64,000 nucleotides of DNA from DASXMT01 sp963755985 (GCA_963755985.1 CAVWLO010000003.1:1-64000), one strand, 5' to 3'. Positions 16,925-28,000 are shown, numbered from the stretch's first letter. Program-made: numbers and translations. Notes: generated from the sequence alone by a model not told the origin.

Positions 16925-18196
16925 TCAGCGATCGGTGATGGGCACGTACGGCCGGCTGTCGGCGCCGATGTAGAGCTGGCGGGGACGGGCGATCTTCGAG
17001 TCCTGGTCGAGCATCTCCTGCCAGTGGGCCAGCCAACCGGCGGTCCGCGGAATGGCGAACAGCACGGGGAACATCTCGAGCGGGAAGCCCATGGCCTGGT
17101 AGATGAGACCCGAGTAGAAGTCGACGTTCGGGTACAGCTTGCGGGAGATGAAATAGTCGTCGGAGAGGGCGATCTCCTCGAGCTTGAGGGCGATGTCGAG
17201 GAGGGGGTTCTTCCCGGTGATCTCGAACACCTGGTCGGCCTGCTTCTTGATGATGGTGGCCCGCGGGTCGTAGCTCTTGTACACCCGGTGGCCGAAACCC
17301 TGGAGACGCCCGCCCGTTCCTGATTTAACCGACGTGACGAAGTCCTGCACGTTGTCGACGGAGCCGATCTCGGTGAGCATGCGAATGACCGCTTCGTTGG
17401 CCCCACCGTGACGCGGGCCGTAGAGACCGGCGGCTGCCGCCGCGGTGGCCGAGTAGGGATCGGCGTGCGACGAACCGACCACCCGCATGGCGGTGGTCGA
17501 GCAGTTCTGCTCATGGTCGGCATGCAGGATGAACAGCACGTCGAGTGCGCGAGCCAGGACCGGATCGGCCTCGAAACGGGGCTCGGCCGTCTTCCACATC
17601 ATGGACAGGAAGTTCGAGGCGAACTCGAGGGAGTTGTCCGGGTAGACGAACGGCATGCCCACGCTGAAGCGGTGGGCGGCCGCGGCCAGCGTGGGCATCT
17701 TGGCGATGAGCCGGATGATCTGCTTGTCGCGGGACTCGGCGTTGAAGATGTCCTTGGCGTCGAGATAGAAGGTGGACAGGGCGGCCACGGCTGATACCAG
17801 CATGCCCATCGGATGGGCGTCGTAGTGGAAGCCGTCCAGGAAGCGCTTCCGTACGTTCTCGTGGATGAAGGTGTGGTGGGTGATCTCGTGGCGCCATGTC
17901 TCGTACTGGTCCGGCGTCGGGAGCTCACCGTTCAACAGGAGGTACGCCACTTCGAGGTACGTGGACTGCTCGGCCAGCTGCTCGATGGGATAGCCCCGGT
18001 AACGGAGGATCCCGGCTTCACCGTCCAGATAGGTGATGGCGCTCTCGCAAGCCGCCGTCGAGACAAAACCCGGGTCATAGAACCAGGTGCCGGGCAGCAG
18101 TTTGGACCAGGCCGCCGCCGAGATCCCACCGTTTTCAAACGGGATCTCGAGTGACGCGCCGGTGCGGTTGTCCGTGATCGTGATGCTCTCGGCCAC
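16925..18196 (-). CDS. gltA: Citrate synthase
   Basis: Condenses acetyl-CoA and oxaloacetate to citrate, the entry to the TCA cycle. The 423 residues from GTG 18196, which has GAGG at a normal distance, include the catalytic segments: HADHEQNCSTTAMR with the first active-site His, GPRHGGANEAV with the second, and GFGHRVYKSYDPRA with the substrate-binding His and Arg. The catalytic Asp lies in ISRKLYPNVDFYSGL. A TTG at 18223 would add nine residues. The type matches the hexameric bacterial enzyme. It converges with the thioesterase gene. Confidence 0.95.
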   Translation of the reverse strand: MAESITITDNRTGASLEIPFENGGISAAAWSKLLPGTWFYDPGFVSTAACESAITYLDGEAGILRYRGYPIEQLAEQSTYLEVAYLLLNGELPTPDQYETWRHEITHHTFIHENVRKRFLDGFHYDAHPMGMLVSAVAALSTFYLDAKDIFNAESRDKQIIRLIAKMPTLAAAAHRFSVGMPFVYPDNSLEFASNFLSMMWKTAEPRFEADPVLARALDVLFILHADHEQNCSTTAMRVVGSSHADPYSATAAAAAGLYGPRHGGANEAVIRMLTEIGSVDNVQDFVTSVKSGTGGRLQGFGHRVYKSYDPRATIIKKQADQVFEITGKNPLLDIALKLEEIALSDDYFISRKLYPNVDFYSGLIYQAMGFPLEMFPVLFAIPRTAGWLAHWQEMLDQDSKIARPRQLYIGADSRPYVPITDR

Positions 18197-18367
18197 TGAC
18201 CTCAAACCCTTCTGTCGTCTCAATTGCAGATCCTAGATGCTCGCGCCGGGGTTCAGACCAGCGCGAGGCCGGTCAGCCCGGGCGACAGGCCGGGGTCGGG
18301 GCCGCAGGTCAGGGCCCGGGCCGCGCACCGCCGAGGGGGGTCGGGGTCCGGGTCGGCCTGCAGTCGA

Positions 18368-19564
18368 TCACGTCGAGACCTGGACCAGGAACGCCTGGGT
18401 GGTCCCGGCCGGATCGGTCTGGCCAGGCGGGACGGACACGGCCAGCGTGACCACGTACTCGTGGCCGGCTTCGACCCGGAGCGGGCCCATGGCCAAGCTC
18501 ATCGAGGATCCGGAGGTGAGCGAGATGGTTTGTCGGAGAGAGGTGGGAGTGGTGGTCGAGGGAGCCGATGACTGGTGCGTCCCCTGGATGGGTGCGCCGG
18601 GGACGGCCTGGACGGTGGTCGTGACGGTGACGCCGCTCTCGTTCACGTTGCCGCAATTTGTCACCGTCACCTGGGCCGAGATCCGCGTCGTCGGGGGCAA
18701 TATGGTGGCGGGCGGCGAGGCGGGCCGGGTACTGGGATTGGAGCAGCCTTCGCCCACCGTGCTCGACCCACCCGTGGTGGTAATGGCCGGAGGCGACAGC
18801 CCGGCGGCCGAGATGAGCAGCTGATGGAGGATGGCCAGGGCCGGTGCTGCGGCCAACGACGCTGGCACGGCAGCCAGCTGGGTGGGTCCGAGGGGCGCCG
18901 TCGACGGAGGACCGGTCACCCAAGACGAGCGCGGCAGGCGAACGGGTCCTGTGGCCCGGGCCAGGGCCTTCCGTACCGAGGCGTAATTGGCGTCGGCCTT
19001 GCTGATCTGCGCTCCCGCGGTGCTCAACAGGGTTGTCGCCTGGGCGGCGGTGACGGGTGGCGCGGTGGTCGGGGTGGTCGAGACCGACCCGCCAGCCACC
19101 GGCAGCGGGGTCATCCCGAGCAGCCCGTCGACTGCGCTGCGCACCGCGGTGGTGGCCGAGGCCCGGTCGGCGAACACGGCCACCAGCTGCTGGTCGAGGG
19201 CACCGACCGCGGCCGGCGCTATGAGGCTGGCCGCGTCGCGGGACTGGGAGGTGGCGTCGGCGACGGCCTGATCGAGCTTCTGTTGCAGCCCGTTCCGGGT
19301 GCTCGAGGCCCCCGCCGCCTGTGTCATCGTGGTGGCCAGGTCGCGTCCGGTCTGGGTCGAGGCGTTGACCAGCGGGGAGGCGAGGGCCCCGAACGACCGA
19401 TTCACCATCTGTCGATACGGTGCCGATTGGGCGTTGATCTCGGCGATCGAGGCGACGACGATCACGCCGACGATCACCACGATGACAACTGCGGCCACCA
19501 CACGTCCAGTGGATCGCCGGGCTGCCCTCCGACGGGCTGCTCTCCGACGGCGAGCTCTCGGCAT
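18368..19564 (-). CDS. Membrane-anchored secreted protein of unknown function
   Basis: I do not recognise this protein. It has 398 residues: a very basic start (MPRARRRRAARRRAARRS), one membrane helix (VVAAVVIVVIVGVIVVASIA, about 21-41) and a large outside part. Residues ~45-150 look helical; ~155-180 are Thr/Pro-rich. The end (ISAQVTVTNCGNVNESGVTVTTTVQAVPG... to ...LRVEAGHEYVVTLAVSVPPG) resembles a CARDB or immunoglobulin-like beta domain used in extracellular proteins. Two cysteines in the C-terminal half could form a disulfide. It lies alone between citrate synthase and SQD1. Confidence 0.75.
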   Translation of the reverse strand: MPRARRRRAARRRAARRSTGRVVAAVVIVVIVGVIVVASIAEINAQSAPYRQMVNRSFGALASPLVNASTQTGRDLATTMTQAAGASSTRNGLQQKLDQAVADATSQSRDAASLIAPAAVGALDQQLVAVFADRASATTAVRSAVDGLLGMTPLPVAGGSVSTTPTTAPPVTAAQATTLLSTAGAQISKADANYASVRKALARATGPVRLPRSSWVTGPPSTAPLGPTQLAAVPASLAAAPALAILHQLLISAAGLSPPAITTTGGSSTVGEGCSNPSTRPASPPATILPPTTRISAQVTVTNCGNVNESGVTVTTTVQAVPGAPIQGTHQSSAPSTTTPTSLRQTISLTSGSSMSLAMGPLRVEAGHEYVVTLAVSVPPGQTDPAGTTQAFLVQVST

Positions 19565-19860
19565 CCCGACGACGATAGTGCCCGGCGGATGGCTCCTCTG
19601 GGCCTCGTGGATGGGTGAGGGCCCGATAACTGGAGGCTAAGGGCCCGATAATGCCCCGCGTAGGAGCGGATCAACGAGCGAGTCGGAACCAGGTCCGCGC
19701 TGCTTGGGCTGCGTGGGGACGGGTCACCACTGCGCCGGATCCCGTTCCACGGCCAAGAGGGCCGACGAACGGCCATGGCGGGATGGAGGTCGCCACCGGG
19801 GCGCCCGCCTCAACGGGTTCCTTGCCGTTCGTCCTGGCGCGGCCTCGCTCTTACGCCCGG
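19565..19860. other. intergenic region with a paired direct repeat, no gene
   Basis: Between the membrane-anchored gene and the SQD1 stop I see no supported gene. AGGGCCCGATAA occurs twice, at 19618 and 19640 (22-nt spacing, two helical turns), about 60-80 nt upstream of the minus-strand start at 19564. GGGCCC is palindromic, so the pair could be an operator for that gene. Confidence 0.4.
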
Positions 19861-19910
19861 GTGGATCTCGGCTACGCCCGGTGGATCTCGGCTACGCCCG
19901 GTGGATCTCG
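19861..19910 (-). repeat. 20-nt repeat on the SQD1 stop codon
   Basis: GTGGATCTCGGCTACGCCCG is repeated at 19861 and 19881, with a partial third copy at 19901 and a partial copy before 19861. The stop of the minus-strand SQD1 gene (19892-19894) lies in the second copy, so the last residues of the protein (GAEIHRA) come from the repeat. Confidence 0.85.
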
Positions 19911-21154
19911 GCGCCCGAGGCGGCCCGAACGGGTGTCAGTCCTTCATCGAACAAGTTGGGCGCCGAGGACCCGCTGGCCGGTACGCCCGAGGTCGAAAGC
20001 TTGCTCGAGGTCTTCCGCCACTCCACCGTCGGGCGGATGGCTTCGGGATCGACCTGGTCCTTGTGGCGCTCGGCCACGTCGAGGATCGAACGCAGGACCC
20101 CCGAGTTGAGAAGGTGAGGCACGAGGCCCAGGTCGAGCAGCTTCGTGTGGGCGGCCCGGTAGTAGTGGCTCTCGCGCTCGACGCGGGGGGTGGGGATGTT
20201 CTCGATGGTGGCGTGCCCCGAGTACTCGTCGACCACCAGCTGCGCCATCTCGGCTACCGAGAACGACTCGGTGAACTGATTGAAGACCCGATATTCGCCG
20301 GGGTCGGCGGGGTTGTCGAGGGCCAGCTCCACACAGGCGAGTGTGTCGAGGATGTTGAGCATGCCCCGGGTCTGCCCGCCGGTGCCGTACACGGTGAGGG
20401 GGTGGCCGGCCACGGCCTGGACGCAGAACCGGTTGAGCACCGTTCCGAACACGCTGTCGTAGTCGAACCGGGTCACCAGGTCTGGGTGGAGCACCGTCTC
20501 TTCGGTCTCCTGGCCGTAGACGATGCCCTGGTTGAGGTCGGTGGCCCGGATCCCCCAGATGCGACAGGCGAACATGATGTTGTGGCTGTCATGGACCTTG
20601 GACAGGTGGTAGAACGAGCCCGGCTGCTTGGGGAACGGGAGGGTGTCGGTCCGCCCGCGGTGGGTGATCTCGATGAAGCCCTCTTCGATGTCGATGTTCG
20701 GCGTGCCGTACTCGCCCATCGTTCCCAGCTTCACCAGGTGGATGTCGGGGTTGAGCTCGGCAATGGCGTAGAGCAGGTTGAGCGTGCCGACCACGTTGTT
20801 GACCTGGGTGTAGGTGGCGTGTTCCCGGTCGATCATCGAGTACGGCGCCGAGCGTTGCTCGGCGAAGTGGACGACGGCGTCGGGCGCGAACGAGGCCAGC
20901 GTCTCGGAGACGAAGTGGGCATTGGTCAGGTCGCCGATGTAGGTGTCGACCGTGAGTCCGGACAATTCCTTCCAGCGGCGTACACGGTGCTGGAGGTTGG
21001 GCACGGGGACGAGGCTGTCCACGCCCATCTCGAAGTCGTATTGCCGCCGGGCGAAGTTGTCGACGATCCCGACGCTGTGGCCACGCCGCGAGAGGTAGAG
21101 CGCCGTCGGCCAACCCAGGTATCCATCTCCGCCGAGCACCAGGATCCTCACCAT
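19892..21154 (-). CDS. UDP-sulfoquinovose synthase-like epimerase (SQD1 family)
   Basis: Short-chain dehydrogenase/epimerase that closely resembles SQD1, the enzyme that forms UDP-sulfoquinovose from UDP-glucose and sulfite for sulfolipids; archaeal Agl3 is related. The 420 residues show the NAD site GGDGYLGWPTALYLS at 8-22, the family segment VVHFAEQRSAPYSMID near 95, the catalytic Thr in KLGTMGEYGTPNIDIEEG near 143 and the YHLSK pair near 182-186. ATG 21154 has GAGGAGG just upstream. No SQD2-type glycosyltransferase is beside it. The last ~45 residues, in the repeat zone, are not conserved in my view. Confidence 0.85.
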   Translation of the reverse strand: MVRILVLGGDGYLGWPTALYLSRRGHSVGIVDNFARRQYDFEMGVDSLVPVPNLQHRVRRWKELSGLTVDTYIGDLTNAHFVSETLASFAPDAVVHFAEQRSAPYSMIDREHATYTQVNNVVGTLNLLYAIAELNPDIHLVKLGTMGEYGTPNIDIEEGFIEITHRGRTDTLPFPKQPGSFYHLSKVHDSHNIMFACRIWGIRATDLNQGIVYGQETEETVLHPDLVTRFDYDSVFGTVLNRFCVQAVAGHPLTVYGTGGQTRGMLNILDTLACVELALDNPADPGEYRVFNQFTESFSVAEMAQLVVDEYSGHATIENIPTPRVERESHYYRAAHTKLLDLGLVPHLLNSGVLRSILDVAERHKDQVDPEAIRPTVEWRKTSSKLSTSGVPASGSSAPNLFDEGLTPVRAASGAEIHRA

Positions 21155-21357
21155 TACCTCCTCATTCGGGCGTATCGCGCCGCGTCACGCCAACCAGACT
21201 GCAATGAGAGGATTCCCCATCAAGCTGGGAAAGGCCTGAGAATCAACCCTCAAATACCTGGGATTTGGTAAAAGGTTCATGAACAACCAGGTAAATCGTC
21301 GCCTGAGCAGGCTAATGGCACCTGAAAGCCCCTTTTCGCCGGGTCCGGAAACTTGGC

Positions 21358-24300
21358 TCAGGCGTGGGCCACGAGGGCCTCGACCTCGGCCATGGCCCCG
21401 TCGAGGTCATGGACCTCTCGGGCTACGGCTCCATCGGCCCGGAGGAAGAGGAACACGCACCGGGCCACGCGGACACCGAGGGCCCGGTGCACGGCTAGTG
21501 CGTACGTGGCTCCCTGGAGCCGATAGCGCGCCACAGCGCCATCGAGGTCGGCATCGGTCACGACGGCATCGGTCTTGTAGTCCACGACCACGTAGCCGTC
21601 CGGGCCGGCGATGAGCAGGTCGATGAACCCCTCGAGCGTCCGGTCCCCCACGGGGGCGCCCACGTACAGCTCGCGCCAGTAGCGACCGCTGGAGAGCGCC
21701 TCGCCCACCGTGCCCGAATCGAGGGCGGCCCGCACCCGGCGGGCGATCTCGCGCCTGCGGTTGGGCACGCCCTCGGCCACCGCTTGGAAACCGACCAGTT
21801 CGTTGAGCTGTGCATCGGTGTAGTCGGCACTGAAGTCGATGGTCTGCAACACGCCGTGGACCGCTCGTCCAACCGCCGTCCCCGCCCGCCCTCGTCGCCA
21901 CGGCGGAAGGTCCACGTCCGTACCGTCTTTGTCGAGACCGGGATCGGGTCCACCGGCCACCGCGTCCAGGATGCCGAGCTCGCCGGCGTGGTCGTCTGCC
22001 TGCTCGGCTGCCTGCTCCTTGGCCTGCTCCTTGGCCAGGGCAGCAATCGTCGTCGCCGCCAACGTCCGGGGTCGGCCGCCCGGTCCCACCAACTCGGCCC
22101 GCTGAGCCTCCCATGCCGTCCGGGCATCCCGTGCGGCATCAGGACGGAGGTGAGCCGCGCCCTGAGTCCCCCCCTCGGCGTAGGTCCCCACCTCGCCCTG
22201 GTTTCCGCCCTCGCTGCGGACCGCATCGCCGGCGTCCTGGATCTCATCATCGAGCGGGTGACAGAGGTCGGGCTCTGCCCCGCACAGCGGAGCGACGAGG
22301 GCGGCCTGGCACGACTTGGCGCTTGCCTGGTGGTGCAGGCTGATCACGAGGTGGTCCCGGGCCCGGGTCGCCGCCACATACAGGAGACGGAGATCCTGAG
22401 CCTGGTTCATCGAGTCCTCGCGGGCAGCCAGGTCGTCGAATCCCGGAGTCTTGACCCGCTTGTTCAGCTTCACCTCGGGTCCGCCGGCCCCCCAGAGCAC
22501 CTGGGTGCCGTTCTCGTACGAGGTGGCTCGACCCAGGCCGGTCAAGAAGACGATGGGGAACTCGAGTCCCTTGGCCCCGTGCACGGTGAGGATGCGGACG
22601 GCATCGTCATCTGACTCGGGCAGCACGACCTCGACTGCTCGGACGTCATCGCGTTGCTGGAGCTCGACCCAGGCCAGGTAGCGGCGAAGGTCCCCGCCGT
22701 AGGCGTCGGTGAACTGACGGGCCTGATCGGCGACGAAGCGGAGGCGCCGCCACACGTCTCGGGGGCGCCCCTCGTCCAGGCCGAGCTCGAGCAACTTCCG
22801 CTCCTGGACGACCAGCCCGATGAGCCCGCTGACGTCCTGCCACCAGCGCTGGGCATGGAGCTCCCGCAACCCGGCCATGCCGATGACCACCGGGTGCGAG
22901 GGAGCCAACTCATCAGGAGTCACGTTGCGGTAGTCCCACGATCCGTGGGCTTGCCGGTACTCGAGGAGGTCGTCGTCCCCACAGCCGAAGGACGACGACC
23001 GAAGGGCGGCCACGATGGACACCTGGTCGGTCGGGTCGTCGATCGCCCTGAGCACGGTCAACAGCTCATGGACCTCGATGGTGTCGTAGATCAGCGAGCT
23101 CGACTCGAGACGGTAGGGAAGGCCGGCCGACTCGAAGGCATCCTGAAGGTTGGCGAGACCGGTCCGGGTCGGGATGAGGATGGCGATGTCCTCCAGGGTG
23201 GCCGGCCGGCCCTCGGCCCCGACCGGCCACTGCTCACGCTGGATGAGCTGGATGCATCGGACGATGTCACCAGCCTCGATGTCCCTGACCTCGTTGATGG
23301 TGGGGACCGCCCCCCCGGCCGGTGCCTCGTGCGCCCCGCCCAGCAGCGATACCGGCGGCAATGCGCCGACCGGGCCCGATTGCGGCGGCCGGCGGGCCAC
23401 CAATGCTCCGTAGGCAGGCTGGGTGCCCTCGGTGCCCGGGCCAATGAGTGCCGAAAAGGTGCTGTTGACCCACTCGATGATCCCGGGGACCGAGCGGTAG
23501 TTGTCGGTCAGGGCCAGCCGGTCATCGCCATGCCGATCGGCCACTTCCAAGAACAGGGCGACGTCCGCCCGCCGGAATCGGTAGATCGACTGCTTCGGAT
23601 CACCGACGAAGAACAACCGGCCCGCCTCAACGTCCAGCTCGCTCCACGGCACCATGCCGGCAGCGGGATCCGGCGAGCCATTGGCAATTCGCACCGCCAG
23701 CTCGGCCTGAATCGGATCGGTGTCCTGGAACTCGTCGATCAACAAGCGCTGGAACTCGCCGTGCAACGCGACCCGGACACCGACGTCCTGCCTGACCAGC
23801 TGGCGGGCCTGGACCAGCAGGTCGTGGAACTCGAGGCGTCCGCCATGGCGACGCTCCTCTGCGCCGCGAAGGGTGAGGGAGCGGAGCACCGGAACGAGAT
23901 AGGACAGGGCCGAGAACGAGGAGGCATCGATCGCCGCCATCCGGGCTGCCTCGGCCGATTGCAGCAGGGCGCGCACGTCGTCAACCGGGCACGACCAGTT
24001 GCCCCGTTGGCCAAACCGGGACGTCAGTGGAGCTGAGTTGACCAGGAGCTGCAATGTCTCGAGCTCCGAGGAGGCCGAACCAAGGGCCTGGCGGAACTGG
24101 GCCAACCGCTCGATGTGCATGGCCAGCTTGTCGTCGGCCACCGAGCAGTACTCGTTGGCCCGGTGCTGCGCAGTGTCGAGCAACTCGATGACCGGGGCAG
24201 CGTCGATGACGTTCAGGGACCCCTCGTAGCTCTGGTCGTCGACCAGCAGGTCCCAGTTCTGGTTGAACTGCTCGGCCACTGAGCGGAGATGGTTCAGGGT

Positions 24301-25089
24301 GATCCCGCACACGAGGCCCCGGGTGAGTGCGGGCGCCAACGAGGCATCGTCGAGGAGCTGGTCGACGAAGGCGGTCCAGCGGTCGTCGAAGGCCACGGCC
24401 GAACGGCCCTCGTCGAGCACGTCGAACGTGGGCGGGAGTCCGGCTTCGAAGGGGTGGGCCGTCAGGATCCGCTGGGCAAAGCCGTGGAGTGTGCTGATCG
24501 GGGCGCTGTCGATCTCGTCGAGCGCGGTCCGGGCCCGGGCCCGCCGTTGCTCGAGCTCGCTCGGGTCGAGGGTCCCCGGCTCGAAACCTGCGACCAGACC
24601 GTCAGCCCGGAGGGCGTCCTCGTTCCCGGCGGCGGCCTGCTCGAGTGCCTCGTAGACCCGGTCCCGGAGCTCGGCCGCGGCCGCCTCGGTGAACGTGATG
24701 GCGGCAATCCGGCTCAGCCGGACGCCGGCCGAGGTGACCAACGCGAGAACCCGTCCGACCAGTGCCGTCGTTTTCCCGGTCCCGGCGCCGGCCTCGACGA
24801 ACAGCGACCGGTCCAAACTGGTGAGGACGTCGGCCCGGGCGCCCCCGTCACCCGAACCTCGCCACTCGTCACCGGCCGGAGTGCCAGGTTGGCTGGGCGG
24901 AGCGGCAGCGTCACCGGCCGGAGCGGCAGCGTCACCGGCCGGAGCGGCAGGTTGGCTGGTCGGCGCGGCATGTTCGGTCGGCGTAACGGGGCCCGAACCG
25001 GCTGGCTCATCGCCGATTTCCTCGGCCACGCCACTCCCGTCGCTCCCGTCTGGTGGCGGGCCAAGCAAGTCAAAGGCGAGCTGGGTCAC
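21358..25089 (-). CDS. addA: UvrD-type helicase/nuclease, AddA (exonuclease V beta-like) subunit
   Basis: Helicase-nuclease subunit that unwinds and trims double-strand ends for RecA loading. GTG 25089 is the chosen start: GGGAGG lies 8 nt before it and it overlaps the addB stop as GTGA. In 1,243 residues: a Pro/Ala-rich repeat linker (about 15-75), Walker A GAGTGKTTALV near 103, Walker B LLIDEFQDTDPIQ near 440, helicase motif VI YVAATRARDHLVIS, and at the C-terminus a RecB-like nuclease with GFIDLLIAGPDGYVVVDYKTD. All helicase and nuclease motifs appear intact. Encoded with addB and rmuC on the same strand. Confidence 0.92.
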   Translation of the reverse strand: MTQLAFDLLGPPPDGSDGSGVAEEIGDEPAGSGPVTPTEHAAPTSQPAAPAGDAAAPAGDAAAPPSQPGTPAGDEWRGSGDGGARADVLTSLDRSLFVEAGAGTGKTTALVGRVLALVTSAGVRLSRIAAITFTEAAAAELRDRVYEALEQAAAGNEDALRADGLVAGFEPGTLDPSELEQRRARARTALDEIDSAPISTLHGFAQRILTAHPFEAGLPPTFDVLDEGRSAVAFDDRWTAFVDQLLDDASLAPALTRGLVCGITLNHLRSVAEQFNQNWDLLVDDQSYEGSLNVIDAAPVIELLDTAQHRANEYCSVADDKLAMHIERLAQFRQALGSASSELETLQLLVNSAPLTSRFGQRGNWSCPVDDVRALLQSAEAARMAAIDASSFSALSYLVPVLRSLTLRGAEERRHGGRLEFHDLLVQARQLVRQDVGVRVALHGEFQRLLIDEFQDTDPIQAELAVRIANGSPDPAAGMVPWSELDVEAGRLFFVGDPKQSIYRFRRADVALFLEVADRHGDDRLALTDNYRSVPGIIEWVNSTFSALIGPGTEGTQPAYGALVARRPPQSGPVGALPPVSLLGGAHEAPAGGAVPTINEVRDIEAGDIVRCIQLIQREQWPVGAEGRPATLEDIAILIPTRTGLANLQDAFESAGLPYRLESSSLIYDTIEVHELLTVLRAIDDPTDQVSIVAALRSSSFGCGDDDLLEYRQAHGSWDYRNVTPDELAPSHPVVIGMAGLRELHAQRWWQDVSGLIGLVVQERKLLELGLDEGRPRDVWRRLRFVADQARQFTDAYGGDLRRYLAWVELQQRDDVRAVEVVLPESDDDAVRILTVHGAKGLEFPIVFLTGLGRATSYENGTQVLWGAGGPEVKLNKRVKTPGFDDLAAREDSMNQAQDLRLLYVAATRARDHLVISLHHQASAKSCQAALVAPLCGAEPDLCHPLDDEIQDAGDAVRSEGGNQGEVGTYAEGGTQGAAHLRPDAARDARTAWEAQRAELVGPGGRPRTLAATTIAALAKEQAKEQAAEQADDHAGELGILDAVAGGPDPGLDKDGTDVDLPPWRRGRAGTAVGRAVHGVLQTIDFSADYTDAQLNELVGFQAVAEGVPNRRREIARRVRAALDSGTVGEALSSGRYWRELYVGAPVGDRTLEGFIDLLIAGPDGYVVVDYKTDAVVTDADLDGAVARYRLQGATYALAVHRALGVRVARCVFLFLRADGAVAREVHDLDGAMAEVEALVAHA

Positions 25090-28000
25090 GACGCACCTCC
25101 CGCCGACCCGTTGGGTCCCTCGGTCAGGGCCACGTAGCTGGCCAGTTCCGTTGCGTCGCGCACCTTGTTCCACGAGACCTCCCGGTCACCCGGGCACATC
25201 GCTTGGAAGTCGCAGAACTTGCAGTTCTTGTCCTTCTCGCCGGGACGGGCCGGGAACAGCCCGCGCTCTACGCCGTCGACCAGAACGGTGACCACCTCCG
25301 AGAAGCGGTCCAGGGCGCCACTGTCGAGGACATAGCTGATCTGCTTGAAGTTCCCCTTCTCGCTAACGAACCAGTAGGCCACGCGGACGGGGACATCACC
25401 CAGCCGACTCCGAGCGGCGAGCCCGTAGACGGGTAGCTGCAGCTTGTGGCCCCGAGCCAGGGGGTCGCTGTCGTTCTCCTCGAAGCCCCAGGCACCGCCG
25501 GTCTTGTAGTCGATGACCGAAGCCGAGCCGTCTGACGCCACGTCCACCCGGTCGGCGTAGCCCTTGAAGGTGATGGTCCTGCCCCCGGGAAGCTCGAGGG
25601 CGACGGGCTCCCCGTGCCCCGGTCCGAACTGGAGCTCGACCCGCTCGGGCACCAGGCCGCCACGAGCGCGGTACCGATCGTCCTCGACCAAGAAGCGATG
25701 GAGCTCCCGCACAATCGTGGCTCTGGCCAACCCCCACAGGAGCGTGCGGCCGGTCAGGCCCTGGTCCTCGTACTCGGCGAATACCTGCTCGGCGATGGCA
25801 TCGAGCCGGGCGTGGTCGGCGGGCGACCACGGACTGGTCGGCGCGATCCGCTCGCCCCGGGGCAACCGCAGCTGGGTGGTCAGGAACTCCTCCAAGATGG
25901 CGTGGACCAGCGTGCCCTTGGTGCTGGGCTCGATCGTCAGGATGGCCTCGGGTCGTTCCCGCACCTCGATGCGGAGGACCCGCTCCATCAGGTACCGCCG
26001 CGGGCATTCCGCGTAGGTCTCGAGGCTGGTGGGCGAGAGGGCCCCGGCGTCGACCGGGGAGGGGACATCACCGCGGATCCTGCCGTCGAACCGGGTGAAC
26101 CGGCTCAGTCTGTGGGCCCGCCGGACCTCGAGTCCGGAACCGAACACCGGCTCGAGCTCGGCCAGGTAGTGACCGGCGATCCGGTTCCCGGTGTCGCCCC
26201 AGGCCAGAAGCTCACGAAGGTCCCTGTCGGCTAGGGACATGGGCTCGCCGCCGGTCCGGATCGCCGCGGTGAACGAGGGGACCACCTCGTAGCCGTCGAA
26301 GGGTGCCAGTTGTTCCACGTCTCGGCTGAACAGACGACGATGGCCGCCCTCCAGGTCAGCGAGCGCATCGAGCAGCCACCGTGCTGGCCGTTGTTGGCGG
26401 CCCCGGCGCTGGTCCCCGCGGGCGTAGGACAGGACCTGGACGGGAGCGCTGGCCAGCGCGGCGAGGTAGTCGCGTCGGTCGTCATGGGCGCGGCGGCCCC
26501 GCAACGGGATATCCGGTCCGGCCACGCTCCGCTCGGCGTCGGGGAGCAAGGGATCGTCGCTGACCCGGGAGGGGAACGCACCGTCAACCATGCCCAGGAC
26601 GAAGACGGCGTCGAAGTCGAGCCCGGTGAGCAGCCGCACGGGTCCGACGAAGACGCCGGTTCCAAAACGCGAGGTCTGGGGAGCCAACGACTCGAGCTCC
26701 ACCTCCACGGCCTGGCGGAAGGCAGCGCGGTCGGGCCTCGACCCCAACCGGTCCAGGACGGCCAGACGATCAGCGGCGGCGCGAATGGCAGAGAGTGCCT
26801 CCTCTTCCTCGGTGGGCCACGGATCCCGGTCGGAGGGACGTCCGAGATAGAGGTCGCAGAACGTGGCCAGCCAGCTCGACCACTCGGCCCATGTTCCGGC
26901 GGCGAAGCTCATCTGGGCCGACAGGCCCTCCACGAAGTCGAGCAGTGTGCGGGCCCGGTCCTGGTCGTGTTGCCATCCACGCCGTCGCGCCGGTGGGGCC
27001 TCCACGCCGTCCCGGCCTTCGAGATCGTCGATCCGACCTTGGCGCTCGACGACGAGAGCACCGAGATGGTGCCTCCAGTTGTCGAGTCCGGCCGTGACCC
27101 CGGCTTCGCGGGACAACAGGTCCCACGCCGTCGCTTCGACCGGGCGCCCACGGTGGAGAACCGGCCCTCCGGCCAGCCAGGCCATGATCTCGTCCCGCCG
27201 CCATCCTCGTTCCTCGAACTCGAAGGCGCCGAGCACGGTGCGCCCGGCAAACGTGGCCGCCAGCGTGCGGCTGCTCACACCGTTGAACGGGATCTTCGCC
27301 GACGCCAGGGTCTCTCGGACCAGGCGGTCGTACGGGCCGACCCCGCTGTAGGTCATGGCCATGCGCTCGAAGCGGACTCCCGCGCGTCGCCGCTGCATCA
27401 CCTCCCGCACGGCCATGCGGACCTCCACATCGGCCGTGGGCGCACTGACCACGCGCGTCGCCGCGGCTGGCTGTTCGGCCGGCGCCAAGGTCGGGGCGGC
27501 ACCCAGGCGAGCCAACAGGTCACGGGACGACTCGTCCGCGGGGTCGTCGCCGGTCATACCGACCAGTGCCGTCACCGGCACCCGGTTGGCCAGTGCCTTG
27601 ATGAACCGCTCCTCGTGGGGAGTGACCTGGAGCGGGAGGTAGAACACGACCGGTCCGGTTCGAGCGACGACCGCGCCCGTCCCCGGGCTGGTCGACGACC
27701 GCTGGAGGACGGCGGACGCCGCGTCAACAAGCTGCCCCTCGTCGAACCAACCGTCGCCCAGGTTGGCCCGGACCTCTTCGACCAGACCGACCACGGCCGA
27801 AGCCCGGGGACCGGTGCCGGACAGGCGGCGGAGCGATGCCGACGACGCCCCGGCGAGGTCGCGATAGGCGCCGGCCAAGGCTCGGGTCGTGGCCGGGTGG
27901 TCCCTCACCCCGCGGAACAGGGGCTGTGACGTGGCCGACAGCGTCGAGTGGACGGCCGCTCGCAACACAGCGGCCGTGGCCGGCAGCTTCATGGATGCGG

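Noticed and set aside
26310..27929. A 539-codon plus-strand frame across addB
   Set aside because: Antisense shadow of addB; composition follows the codon bias of the opposite strand.
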